Shown in pieces: positions 33,660 to 49,682 of a DNA stretch of 64,000 nucleotides (position 1 is its first letter; every line of letters begins with the position of its first letter). The notes under the pieces are model-generated. The model searched no databases. It saw only the letters and a program-made list of their open reading frames with translations, and had not been told where the DNA came from. Position numbers and translations under genes: made by a program. This DNA is from Diphasiastrum complanatum (taxonomy: Eukaryota > Streptophyta > Lycopodiopsida > Lycopodiales > Lycopodiaceae): positions 21,274 to 85,273 of the forward strand of contig MU832139.1 of assembly GCA_029204225.1 (NCBI GenBank), given 5' to 3'.

Positions 33660-34861
33660 TTCCATTATTTTGTACTATTTTGAAATGGCATTAAACATAG
33701 AGTACTTACGAGTCTTCCATTGATGATGAATCTGAAATAAGTCGGTAGATTGGTTTGTAATAGCATGAGCTCTGCTCTGATAAAATCAAGCATCCAATGC
33801 TCTTCCACCTCGACCATAGTAAAAAATTCTTCATTGTGTATGATGCTTATCTAAGTTTCGGTCTGTGTGACTATTTAGTTCAAAGTCTTGATCTAGTGGT
33901 AGCCATGTGCCATCAATTTTCTTGTATATATGATAACTAAATGTGAGACTGAGCATTTTTTTTCCGATATGATAACGGAAGATCATTGATGACATTTTTA
34001 TCCTGCATTCTATATCATTATTTGTTTTACTATCTCAGTCTTGATCCATGAGATTTGACAATGTCTCATCTGATAAATCCTTGCAAACAAATAAAATTGG
34101 TGTCCTTTGAACACTTGCACTTGAGAAAAAATCAACAAATATATGCAATGAGAGAAACCAACTTAGGCGAACAATTTTTGAACCCATACTTTTCTTCATG
34201 GCATTTCTAACATCCAAGAGTAGCTTGCATCTGAAGAATTCAGAAACAATACTATCAGGAATAGGCCACTCATCACTCTGAAAACTCCATCTCTTTGTGG
34301 TATATATGAAGCTTCATAAAAATATATGTCACTATTTGCAAGTTCCTTTGGACTTCTTCCTTTGTATTGCAGCTTTCCAACATCAAAGTGAATCTCTACA
34401 AGTAATTGTGCTGGCTCCCATTCACTTATGTTTGAAGGATATAAATCTGAAAGAGGAAAAACATTGAAATATTTAGATCGTAATCTGAAGAGCATCAATA
34501 AAAAAACACGTATGATTACAGTAGAGTACATACGTTTTGATATACTTACAGTTACATTTTCGATGATAATGAGGATTGATATCTTGTACTTTCCAAACGC
34601 ATATGAACATGTTGTACTAAAACTTTTGATATAGATTGACCCCCTTGTCTTAAACTCCAAAATCTTTGCTTTCCAATAAGATTTGTATTTCATCTTTGTG
34701 CTTTTCTTCTGTCGAAAATTGTTCTTTGATGATGGATGCAACAACACCCATGAATTCTTTGTATATTTTGTTGGCTTCCAGTTATCAGCAACATCTTTCT
34801 CATTGTAAAGAATCACAGGCTCAATTGTAGATCTTGGTCTCCTTGCCATTGCTATTTTCAA
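33660..34861 (-). pseudogene. BAH-like transposon gene, copy B
   Basis: This is the best preserved copy. It starts MKIAMARRPRSTIEPVILYN, then YTKNSWVLLHPSSKN, YKSYWKAKILEFKTRG, NISEWEPAQLLVEIHFDVGK, YKGRSPKELANSDIYFYEAS and YIPQRDGVF. The strand pattern and the closing YFYEASY..GVF suggest a BAH-like fold (inference). A second exon has VRLSWFLSLHIFVDFFSSAS, RTPILFVCKDLSDETL and LMDQD, then TWLPLDQDFE and VEVEEHW further on. Intron-like low-complexity text at 34450-34640 interrupts the first part, and frames change several times. The BAH-like and Ulp1-like genes are convergent here and in copy A. Confidence 0.6.
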
Positions 34862-35449
34862 AGCTTAGGCACCAAAAATCTCTCTGAAATAATTTTAAAT
34901 TCAATTTTTCATATCACATTTAATCTCAAGATAATGCCACAGTAGTTACAATTATATTTCTAGCAACTGTGCATACTATATTTCTATAACTGTAACTAGT
35001 CTAGTTAACAAATTTTATTATGCTAACCAACATAGTTAAATAAATTTAACTTGAGGTATTGACGTTGGGCAGATTAGCACGGGAAGAGAGAACCAATGGA
35101 ATACGTCCATGCTGCCCAACGCAACTTTCAAAGTTTGCTTTAATATATTTTTATTTTTTAGTTTATTTGAGCTACGTTACGTAGAATTCAAATTTGAGCA
35201 TTTTCATTGGGCCAGCTGGAGGTCGAAACTAGGAGAAAAAAATAAAAGTATCTTTACAAAGGGTTTTTTACAATTTTGGAACTCCTCTAATGTTGAACAC
35301 TTTCCTCTACACGTCCAAGGCAGAAATCAACTGGCACAATAGAGAATGCACCCAAGTGTAGCTCTTGTCAGAGATCATATTCAGAAAGTAGAGAGGGGAC
35401 CTCCCATCATTGATCGTCGCCTCAAGGAGGCAATTTTTTGTTATCTCCT
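34862..35449. other. AT-rich spacer with a short hairpin
   Basis: No gene signal. CGTTGGGCAG (35063-35072) and CTGCCCAACG (35112-35121) form perfect 10-bp inverted arms 39 bp apart. Confidence 0.5.
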
Positions 35450-36280
35450 TGTTCTTGGGCCTTGACATTTTGCGAGTAAATTTTTTGCAAGTTTTGTGAG
35501 TTTCTTTCTTGCCATCATTCAACAAAAAGATAGCACATGGTGTGCCACCCTTTTTATGCTAGTACTTCAATGTTTATTATTAAAATTGTGGTCTGGTACA
35601 TAGTTAAAGATTCCACTAAGTAAAAAAAAATTCAAATTAATTTTTTTTTTTTGCAGCCAACCCAGATAGCACGCCGGAAAAAAAAAACTTTTTTTTTGTG
35701 CAGCAAAAAAATTTCTCATTTCATATAGCACGCCGACGTGCTATCTTCAAAGGTTGTAAATTTTTCTTTTAGTTCTTTTACTTAGCATGTCGGCTTACTA
35801 CGTTGCGGGGTTTAAATAAATATTCCAAAATAATGGTTTTACTCAAAATTTGGTTCTCAAATGTGTCAAAATAGCTTTTCTATTTTATAATTTACTTGGC
35901 AAGCTCACCAGCATGCTAGCCGAATCAGCTCCAAAAAGAAATTTTTTCAAAAAGTTCTTCAAAAAAACTTCATGTTTTTGAAATAAAAAAATTGCAAGCT
36001 AGCACGCCGGCATGCTGAATTTTACAACTTCAAGGACAATTTAAAAAAAAAAAAAGTGAACCTGTATTTATAGAGTAACAAAGTATTTTGTGATGGACCT
36101 ATTTAGAATATGATGGATAGTCAAATTTTTAAGTATGCACCAAACCATCACTCTTGTTCTTAAAAAATCATGTAGTGGCATAGAAAGAGTAGCACACCAT
36201 GTGCTACCATTTTGTTGGAGCTTCTCATGGAAGAAACTCGCAAAACTCGCAAAATGTCAAAACCCCTTGTTCTTGTTAAA
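35450..36280. mobile_element. Foldback (long inverted repeat) element
   Basis: The outer ~185 bp on each side are inverted copies. The left has TTGACATTTTGCGAGT, AGTTTCTT, AACAAAA and AGCACATGGTGTGC (35462-35546). The right has the reverse complements at 36187-36262. Pairing continues inward through TGGTCTGGTACATA versus TGGTTTGGTGCATA. The core is AT-rich and holds smaller palindromes such as ATAGCACG/CGTGCTAT (about 35725) and AGCACGCCGGCATGCT (about 36002). There is no ORF. It looks like a MITE or foldback element that could give a long hairpin RNA. Confidence 0.6.
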
Positions 36281-38100
36281 ATCTTAATTCTTTGCTATTT
36301 TGGATTACGGCCTTGACAAAGGAGGAGAAAATGTTCAAATCATGGCATGGGGTGACACTTTTGGTTACCACATAATGCAAAAGTGGAGGATGTGGAGACC
36401 AATGTTAAGGATGACGTCCTCACCCTCCATATTTCGAAAATCAAGAACCTCAAGATGAGGTGAAGTCCATCAAAATATTAGGCTAAATTGTAACAACAAG
36501 ATAATAGTACATAGATGTTAGAACAACATATGTATAGGTCAAAGTTCTTGAATAACTTTTCAAGTAATATGAAGACACTATGTTAATAACAAAGCCCTTG
36601 AATATGAATAGATACAAATTATACTTTGTGTCAAGTTTTGCTATTACTAATATAAAACTTAGTCTTTCAAAGTCTTTACTAAGCTCACAACACCGCCTCA
36701 TGCATTAAAACCTTGAGATGATCAATGATTGATTGTAGAAGGTAGTCATTGGACCTGTTAGGGGATTTATGAAATTATGTGCTTCCATATGTATGATTCA
36801 CATGTAGTCTTGTTGTTGTGATCAAATGACCACAATTGGCTTTGGTTTCCAAGCTATCCACCATCTACTACATGGCTAAAAACTCTCCAATAGCTAGTTA
36901 TTTCAGAAGTTGAGAACAATGGTTTGGGGTACAAAGATTGCTAGGTTGTAGAAGATAGATATCACCTATGGACGTCATCAATTGGTTGATATTTCTTCAA
37001 ACATTGCAATAAGCTTTACCAACAGTTGAAGGTTGTTGAGAGATAGTGTGTCCCAATAAGTTGAGAACAATAATTGGGGCTACAAAGATTACTACATTGT
37101 AGAAGATAGCTATCACCTATGTTCATCAATTGGTTGACATTTCTTCAAGCATCGCAATAAGCCTTACCAATAGTTGAAGGTTGTTGAGATGAATGTAACG
37201 AGGATAATGGTCGAATGTAAATCGTTAATAATTTCTATAGTTTTTCTTTGAAGAATTAACCTCGATATGTACCTCATAAATGATTGAAAATGTTGTAGTC
37301 ACTAAACAACGTGAAAATCCCTAGCCAATTGCCTATTGGTATAAAAATCTCACCAAAAGCTAAAAACTACATATATGTTCACACTAGAATCATTACAATT
37401 TTACATTAGTTTGTTAACTCCTATGTAAGATTCTAAATTTATGCAAGATGCACATAATGACATATCAAAATAGATCTACTATTAAACTCAATTCAAGGCC
37501 ATAATTGCATTCCTATGAGGAACATTGCTTATAGTGTGTAATTGTCCAAGATCATCTTCACAACCCACGACTCTTGACATGAAAATTTCAAAGATTTGAA
37601 TTGACTTAGACTGATTAACATCAAAGTGTCAAATTAATGTTGGCTCTCATAAGGGTATCTTTGATCATGATTCAGCTTATGAGAAGTAATTTGTGACTTG
37701 ATTTGTTGGAATTTCACAATACTAAATACAATTTCTAGAAGGATGGACTGAGCGAAATGTCATTTTCGACACAAAGCCACCAAGCCACAGCTACACGAAA
37801 TTTAGTTGTGGATTATGCTGGTGAATCTACTTCTCTAACTTTGTAGACACCAAACCTGGGATCTCAAACTGCAAAAATTATAATCTCTTCATTCAGTTGA
37901 GCGAGTTACATCATAGAGATCCCACATTCTCGATTGTACATACGCATTAGGCCAGTACTTCCCCTTCTCAACTGCTGGTGGGTCTGTAGTTCATGATCGG
38001 CATCCACCTGTTCACTTTGTATTCGCAATCAATAAAGCTGCTGCACCTAGAATGGAGTAAAAAGAGCCAAAAAGTTTATGCGATGAAACGGATTCAGGAT
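36281..38100. other. Spacer without a recognisable gene
   Basis: AT-rich, no conserved coding signal. It contains the tandem duplication listed separately. The last few hundred bases may be the 3' untranslated region of the minus-strand gene at 38116. Confidence 0.6.
36907..37195. repeat. Tandem duplication, ~143-bp unit
   Basis: Two diverged copies. Shared blocks are AAGTTGAGAACAAT, CAAAGATT, TTGTAGAAGATAG, TATCACCTATG, TCATCAATTGGTTGA, TTTCTTCAA and AGTTGAAGGTTGTTGAGA, at about 36910 and 37054. Confidence 0.8.
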
Positions 38101-38115
38101 TTTAGTGTAGACGAG

Positions 38116-39455
38116 TTAATTTGTTGCTCGAGTTGATTTGACGGTAACAAACAATTGTAGAAGAGATGCCTTAATTTCAGCCTTCTTTATCATTCGGGAC
38201 AAATTGAAGCCTTTCCTAATTCGGTTTTTGTACCTGCAACAGAATAAAACGAAAGTATCATCGAACTGTATCGGTAAAGAATATGAACATAATTGGTGAT
38301 ACTAGAAATGCATACAAATGATCAGCCGTGTGCTGCCATAATCCGGGCTCCAAGACAGAATTTTGAAGTCTGAAATGATAAGCAGTAGATACATCGAGCC
38401 AAGTTGAAACTGCTAAAGTTGAGGTTGCGGTTTCACGGCTCATTTTTGACGTTGCATGTGCTAGTTACCTTTCATTGAAGCACCTGCCAACGCATAGAGT
38501 GCATTTTCGGCCTTCAGTCATCTGACCCATCCCTTTCCTCACGCAATCTCTGCAGTAAAGCTTCCCACATACCTGTGAACAAAAACTTCCTCTTATGTTC
38601 CATGATGTCGTAAAACTAGCTTATAAAAGATAACATTGAAGACACAGTTGATTACACCACTCAGGTAAATCGTTTAAGCACTCTGCAAGAGCAAAGCTTA
38701 TGTTACGGAGACATATATCGCATAAGTTTTTAAGAGCACCTAAACTAAATGCAGTAAAAGCAAGGAGTTCTGACCAGGCATCTGGTTTTGAAGAGGTAGA
38801 CGTAAGAGGTACACATACAGCACTTCGTTGGGTGATGAGATACGAATCTACTTGGGCTTGGGCTATTCAAATTCTTTTTTGCGGCTTTCTCGACTGCCTT
38901 GGGGAGTTGTGCTCCCCTTTTGTCATTCTTGAGCGGATCACGTGATTTCGTCTCTGCGGTCACTGGCAAGAACTTGCCTTCGTCAGTTTCAAGATGATGT
39001 TCGAGCGACAAAATGGTAGCCAGCGTTTTGGGAGTTCTTGGCGATGTCTGGTCTGTTGTCACTGTTCCTCCGCATACGTGAAGCTCCTTCTTTCCTTGTC
39101 CTGGTTTGGCCAAATCAGCGAGAGTGAGATCATGGAAGCTGCTGGTCGTAGATGCTTGCATGTAGAGAGCGACCATCTCATCCTGAGCTGTTCTGATCTG
39201 CTCTACAGTGATGTTGCTGGTTGATAGCTTTGGTCTTGTCATCTCAGGAGCGACTTCCTCCGTTGTGGTTGCTCCTTCTCTAGATGATGCATTTCGTTTC
39301 CACAGCTTTGGACTCTCAGGCCCTGATTCCTTTGCATTCACATCATTCTTACCAGCAGCACCTGGCGAAGCAGTTGGCCATAATGTAAGGCTTTCCACAT
39401 AAGAAGTATTGGCACGATCCGATCCATCTCTAATCTGAAATGCACTAAAACCCAT
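38116..39455 (-). CDS. XLG-like Cys-rich protein, four-exon host gene
   Basis: Model on the minus strand: exon 1 39455-38775, exon 2 38572-38469, exon 3 38369-38316, exon 4 38233-38116, all with GT/AG borders and compatible phases, giving about 318 residues. Exon 1 begins MGFSAFQIRDGSD and is hydrophilic and Ser/Thr/Lys-rich. Its last codons and exon 2 join into a motif with four paired cysteines: CCMC, then CLVC, YCRDC and EGRKCTLC, containing RKGMGQMTEGRKC. This closely resembles the Cys-rich segment (YC..CVLRAMGSMPEGRKC..C) that lies before the G-alpha domain in plant extra-large G proteins. No G-alpha domain follows; the C-terminus is short and basic (IRKGFNLSRMIKKAEIKA). It may be a truncated XLG or a separate family sharing the motif. 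Higher GC than the flanks and clean splicing argue for a real gene. A TATA-like GATATAAGGG lies near 39800. Confidence 0.55.
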
Positions 39456-39899
39456 TTTCTAAGTCAGTATGAATCTTCGCTGCTCATTCATTACCTTTCT
39501 TAGTCACTTTTGTTTGCTGCTGCCGTCTTCCTTTCTCATGATCACAATCAACGACATGTCATCTGATCCTACGACCTCTTCTGCAACCATGATCGTGTCA
39601 TACTTCTTAACTCTCCTTACGAGAACTATATACACTCAACTCAGTTGCTGATCATCCCGTGATCTATACTTTAACTCTAAAGAGAGCTCCCGAAGTCGAT
39701 GAATTCACGCACTAATTCACAAACCCAACAACGCAAATGCTTCAAATTGATCTTTATTTTCTCTGTGGGAGAATGAATGAGAGAGTGATAGCATCCCCTT
39801 ATATCCTCAATATAGCTGGTCTGCCGGAACCTTTCTTCGAGAATACCGTCCCAGCTTGTTTCTTCTGCTGACTGCAGTAGCAATTTATCACAGCAGATC

Positions 39900-44288
<4,389 letters not shown>

Positions 44289-44600
44289 CTAAGATTCTTT
44301 GTCTCTTACTAATTCCATAGTTGACCTTATCAATCTCAATATCATTAGTTCTTGTAAGTAACATATCGACAACGCAATGCCAAAACATAGTGATATGGAT
44401 TCCATCTGCCTTGAAAAACATTCACTTATCACAAACTTGAGAGTCAACCAACAAGTGTTGAGCCTGGCATGCCAACTCCAACTCCTTGGTACTTGCTTGA
44501 GCCCAAAAACATTCTTCTGAGATGGAAAATTTGATCTTCCTTTCCATGGACTAGAAAAAACTACAAAAAAAAGTTGATCTAGATTGGCAATTTGGCAATC
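44289..44600 (-). pseudogene. Copia reverse transcriptase scrap
   Basis: Minus strand reads FGLKQVPRSWSWHARLNT (copia GLKQAPRSWYARLN motif), then degraded text equivalent to the YVDD region (VVDMLLTRTNDIEI in another frame). The last ~80 bp match a piece at 51800-51890 on the plus strand. Confidence 0.7.
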
Positions 44601-44639
44601 AACAAGCAAGAACAATCAATAACATTGATCAATCACTAA

Positions 44640-45377
44640 ATCTAACTTGGAACATGTGTACTACAGGCTGTAGTATGGCCTACAAGCTGAGAAACAAGTA
44701 CAAATTGATTTGGTTGCATTTGGATCACAAAAACTCAATGCACATAGTGGAGTAGCTTGAGATTGCCAATGAGCTCCAAAAATAATCTATCTTCTCACTA
44801 TTGGTGGTTGGAATACATAGCAAAAGTGACTTCCTTTGTGAAGTTAGGTGGATTTCTAGCATGTAATAAGGAATTTAACTTGGCACTTTTTCCCTAATTT
44901 GCAACCCTAGCCTAATTCCTAGAGTCATGCCTAGTAGGTGACTAGTTGGTCAATTTTTCACGTTAAACTTAGGTGTGGGTCCTATAATCTAGGAATCACT
45001 ACCGAAATGACATGACCAACCCTTTAAACTTGATCTAACCTATAGTAGGGTAGGTTTCCCACGTCCTACTTTTACCAAGTGTCTTTTTCCTACCTAGAAT
45101 TGTACAATCTTCACTTTGTGCATGTCTTGCATGTCACTATGGATCACTTACAGCAATTGCATGTGATATGCCACAAGTTTCTACAAGCATATTAATGACA
45201 TTTCTAAGTCTATAATCTATATGCAAGCTGTATACTACCAACTAGACTTGAGAAACCCATAGAGCTCGAGTTCCTTCTAGGCCAAATTTGGCATTTACCA
45301 TATGAAACAACACACTTGCATAGAAAAAAGTTTGTAGCAAGCCTAAAGTCAAGATAGATGATTTTTCATTTTCAGCA
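44640..45377 (-). repeat. 3' LTR of copia E, diverged
   Basis: The minus strand starts TGCTGAAAATGAAAAATC at 45377. The stretch 45060-45377 is a close match to 49340-49682 in the 5' LTR of copia E. Lower coordinates are much more diverged, so the inner boundary is uncertain. A short purine tract (AGGAG) precedes it. Confidence 0.6.
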
Positions 45378-45384
45378 CTCCTAA

Positions 45385-45475
45385 AAACAATCTATGTTGA
45401 CTAGTTCTATTCTAGAAAGATTTCATATGGTAGATGCAAAATCTTGTGATACACCTACTAGGGAGTCAAATGTAC
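45385..45475 (+). pseudogene. Copia B-type RT scrap
   Basis: Reads ILERFHMVDAKSCDTP, matching copia B at 8345-8400. It lies in opposite orientation between the RNase H and 3' LTR of copia E. Confidence 0.7.
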
Positions 45476-47300
45476 TTGGTATTATTCCAAGATTGGCTCT
45501 ATGCCTGATGAAGGAATCATTGCTCAAAGGTTTGGTGAGCAAATCTACAATACAAGATGATGTGTCGATGTGCTCGAAGTAGATTTCCCCTCCAACGAGC
45601 TTCTCTCTCACGAAGTGATGTGCAACCTCTTGATCCAAAGCACTTCTTCTGTTGTAGTAGTGAGTGCCTCATATACATCCTTTGGCTCATGTGAAACAAA
45701 ATAAGCACAATTAGTGGAATTGAGTTCCACTTGCTTGCCTTTATCTCCATATGTAAGCCTCCTAGGCTCGGATCTTTCTCTTTGTGATCTCCTTGGTGAA
45801 AAGATTTGAGGTGACTCCTCCTCAATTCTCAGCCCCATCTCTCCACGATAGTCTTCAAGGGTGATGATAGGAGAATCCTTTTGAGAATCTTTGATCTCGG
45901 CCTCCTCAAAGATGTATTTTTGATTCTCAAGGAAAATAACATCCCTACTCTCAATTGTAACTGAGGTAGAGGGAACATAAATTCTGTAAGCCTTCTTGTT
46001 GGATGAATATCCAACCATGATCCCTTTGATAGAATTAGGATCATCTCTTTTCCTTGTTTCCAAGGGTACATGAACAAAGCAAGCACATCCAAACACTCTA
46101 AGGTGATCAACCTTAGGTTTCTTCTTAAACAAGACTTCATATGGTGATCTTCTTGCAAGTGCATTGTGAGATAATCTATTGCACAAATAGTTTGCACAAT
46201 TAATTGGTTCTCCCCAATATTCAATAGGCAAAGAAGCTTCAACTCGGATTGCTTTAGCACATTCACATAGAGATCGATTTTTTCTTTCAGCAACTCCATT
46301 TTGAGATGGAGAATAAGCACAAGAAAACTCTCTCTTAATTCCTTCACCCTCACAATATTCATAGAACTTGTTGGAGATGTATTCACCTCCTCCATCACAG
46401 CTTAAAGCTTTAACTTTGAGTGAAAACTGTTTCTCAACATAAGCATTGAAGACTAAGAAGTGATCAAATACCATAGCTTTTGAAAAAAGTAGATACAACC
46501 AAGTATATCTTGTAAAATCATCAATGAAGGTGACAAAACAAGTTGCACCACCAATAGTTTTAGAGGAAGAAAAATGAACATCCGAGTGGATTAGTTCCAA
46601 AGGATGAGTAGTCTTGATAAAAGACTTTTGATATGGCTTTCTATGTGATTTTGCAACTAGCACAAGCCTCACAAGGCTTGATATCCTTGGAAAGCGATCT
46701 TGGAAGGCCAAGGGCCTTAGCATTTTTGATCATAGAAAACATAGACTTAAAGTTAGGATGCCCCAACCTTCTATGCCATAATTCCTCCTTAGACAAAAGT
46801 GCAACTTCACAAAAGTTTGCATTCTCATAAGAATTCAACGTGAAGATTCCACCATATCTAGATCCATTAGCTAGGATCTCATCATTTTTCTTGATAAAAC
46901 AAGTATTGGAATTGAATTTTACATCACAACCACTATCAAGAAATTTTGCAACACTAATCAAGTTATTTGTAAGCTTAGGAACCAAAAGAATATTGGAAAG
47001 TGATAGAACTTTAGAAGAAGCAAGTTTCAATGGAATGTTGCCAATTCCTTCAATTGAGCACTCATGATCATTTGCAGTATAAATAGATCTTTTAATTCCT
47101 TTATAAGGTACAATAGAGTCAAAAGACTTCTTTGAATAGCACATATGTGAAGAGGCTCCACTATCTATGTACCAAGCTCCATCTTTCTTGAAGGGTGATG
47201 AAGAAAAGCTTGACACCATGAGTGATCTTTCTCCATCACTTGCAATAAAATCTTCTTCTTTCTCATTAGAGAGATTTGCTTGTTTGAGTTGATTTTTTTT
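45476..47300 (-). pseudogene. Copia E protease-integrase-RNase H, internally deleted
   Basis: Minus strand: protease WYIDSGASSHM near 47170, pre-integrase LWHRRLGHPNFKSM with CEAC, a 1-base shift near 46660, then integrase with HSDVHFSS, SCDGGGEY and NGVAERKNR. The spacer KIFSPRRSQRERSE-type text leads to VSHEPKDVYEALTTTTEEV, where RNase H sequence (EVLWIKRLH, then HHFVREKLVGGEIYFEHIDT and DLLTKPLS) follows directly. Reverse transcriptase is entirely missing by deletion near 45660. Confidence 0.8.
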
Positions 47301-48123
47301 TTTTGAAGCAATTAGAGGCATAGTGCCCCTTCTTGCCACAAAAGAAACACTTGACTTTCTTCTTCTTGGTCTTTGAAGTAGAAGGATGAGATGAGTCATC
47401 CTCTTCACCATCTTTGTCTCTTTCCTTGGCTTTGTCTTTGTTGAAAGCTTGAGAAAACTGGTTCTTGCTCCTTCCTTTATGCTTGTCCTTGACAAAGAGA
47501 GCTTTGTCACTTCCAATATGCTCGATTTTGTTCATCCTAGACAATTTGTAACTTTGCCTAGCTTCTTCAGAGATGAGAATTCCTTGAAGAGATTTCAAAT
47601 TGGGCAACTCCTCCTTAATGGCACAAGATTGAACAAGATTATCATAGTCACCTTTTAAGCCATTTATAATGACTTGTACTAGCTCATCTTGATTGATTGT
47701 GACACCAACACAAGCAAGCTCTCTATGAAGATCTTTTACTCTCAGAACATAGTTTGATGCACTTTCCTCACTTCTTTGAAAAGTTTGGAAAATCTGATTT
47801 CTAAGAGTGAGTATTCTAGAAGTGCGATTAGCTTCATAGATGGACTTAAGTGCATCCCAAGCATCTTTGGCAGAGGTGCAAGATCCTATTTCTCTCAGAA
47901 TTTCATTAGAGACATTCATCTTAATGAAATGTAGAGCCATTCTAGCTCTCTTCTTGTACTTTGGTATTTCAAGCTGTGCTTTAGGCTCCTCCTCAATACC
48001 AAGTACTATGTCTATAACATCTTGGAGTATCAAAATAGACTCCATTCTTACCTTCCATATTGAGTAATAAGAGGTACTTTGTCTTTCACTTGTTTCTAGG
48101 AGATATCCTCCCACAGATGCCAT
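47266..48123 (-). CDS. Copia E gag
   Basis: An intact 285-codon gag ORF. It starts MASVGGYLLETSERQ, with YYSIWKVRMESILILQDVID, MNVSNEILREIGSC, TLRNQIFQTFQRSEESASNY and a CCHC knuckle KCFFCGKKGHYASNCFKKKK. It ends shortly after the knuckle because a run of about 12 A (minus strand, near 47290) shifts the frame relative to pol; the pol frame overlaps it from 47516. In the related copia B the same junction is in one frame. Gag of this family forms the virus-like particle around the RNA. Confidence 0.8.
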   Translation of the reverse strand: MASVGGYLLETSERQSTSYYSIWKVRMESILILQDVIDIVLGIEEEPKAQLEIPKYKKRARMALHFIKMNVSNEILREIGSCTSAKDAWDALKSIYEANRTSRILTLRNQIFQTFQRSEESASNYVLRVKDLHRELACVGVTINQDELVQVIINGLKGDYDNLVQSCAIKEELPNLKSLQGILISEEARQSYKLSRMNKIEHIGSDKALFVKDKHKGRSKNQFSQAFNKDKAKERDKDGEEDDSSHPSTSKTKKKKVKCFFCGKKGHYASNCFKKKKSTQTSKSL

Positions 48124-48879
48124 ATTGTGAAGACTTCTTAGTTATTGGACAATTATATGTTTGAGCTTGTTTCAATCAGACTTAATGTTGCTACTCTCTT
48201 TCACTATAGGTATTTTCAAGGGTGTGCTACCTTCCTATGTGAAAAACTTGCAACTGTATTTGAGATAGATCTCAAATACTCCTCAAAACAAGATAATCTA
48301 GATCAGACACTCAAAATGGATTGAGGCACTTAGACAAGTTTGAATTCTACTTTTGGCATGTGTTAGATGTTCCAAAAGAAAACACTAATTATTTTTAGAA
48401 GGCTCAAAGGTGTTCAGTAACATCAAACTTTGTCTTGACCTTCAGTTTCTTGTGTAGGATACTCAAAACAATGGATTAAGAATCAAGCAAGATTGAATCA
48501 AATCAAAAAGTGGTCACTCGGATTTTGGACCTCTCCTACCCTCTTTAAGAGCTTATAACTCTTGATAGACACATCAGATTGATTTGGGATCAATTTTTAT
48601 GAAAAGTACTCTTCATAAGCTTTCCATCAAGCTATAGCACCACTATCTTTGGACCAAATAGCAAGGAGATAAAGGGGACTGAAAATCTCTAATTTTCACA
48701 CGTGAGGAATTCCAGAATTCCATACAATCATAGTTCAGACCTGAAAATTTAGTTTCTATCCACTTTGATCCAAACACTTCTCAAGGAAAGGTAAAGAAAA
48801 GTGATTAACTGCTTTTTTGCTTGAATTGGCTCACAAATTCTTGAACAATCAGAGATAATAGCATGCAAAGCTTGATTTG

Positions 48880-48891
48880 GCTCTGATACCA
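48880..48891 (-). other. Primer binding site, copia E
   Basis: The minus strand reads TGGTATCAGAGC right after the LTR end TTTTGTCA. Perfect initiator-Met type site. A ~750-bp leader without a gene precedes gag. Confidence 0.85.
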
Positions 48892-49682
48892 TGACAAAAT
48901 TTCTAGCAAGTTCACATGTGTAGGGAATGATCCACAAAGGTGATTGATCTTATTAAGCTTTATGATTAGCACACAAACTGATTCTAGATTGAATAGCAAG
49001 ATCTAGTACAGAATTTAATGGCTTAATCACAATCTAGCATGCTAAGAATCAGATTATGATAGCTGTGATCTCAAGAGAGCAAAATTACAAGAATTTAGTG
49101 TATGAGCATAAGCCTCAACACAAGTTAGAGAGAGAAAGAGAGAGAGATATTCAAGCAAATAATGGTGTAGATCCAAAATGGCATGGAATAGCTTCAAAGC
49201 TTGGTTCTTCATCAAAGATTATGAGAATAACTACACATATTTATGGAGTTTGAGGTAGCTTGAGGTAGAACCACATCCATCCACCTTTCATTCACATCTA
49301 AAGTGAAAACTAGAGTCCAAGTGACATTTGTCACATCTCATGCATGCATTTCTACCTACTTTTACCAAGTGTCATTTTTCTATCTAGAATTGTACAAATC
49401 AGCATGCATGTGTCCATTTCACTTTGTGCATGTCTTGCATGTCACTATGGATCACTAACAACTTGCATGTGATATGCCACGAGTTTCTACAAGCACATTA
49501 ATGACATTTCTAAGTCTACAATCTGTATGCAAGTTGTATACTACCAACTAGACTTGAGAAACCCATATAGCTCGAGTTCCTTCTAGGCCAAATTTGGCAT
49601 TTACATTATGAAACAACATATTGCATAGAAAAAAGTTTGTAGCAAGCCTAAAGTCAAGATAGATGATTTTTCATTTTCAACA
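48892..49682 (-). repeat. 5' LTR of copia E
   Basis: 791 bp on the minus strand, TGTTGAAAATGAAAAATC (49682) to AGAAATTTTGTCA (48892). The TG end touches the TRIM element exactly. Confidence 0.8.
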
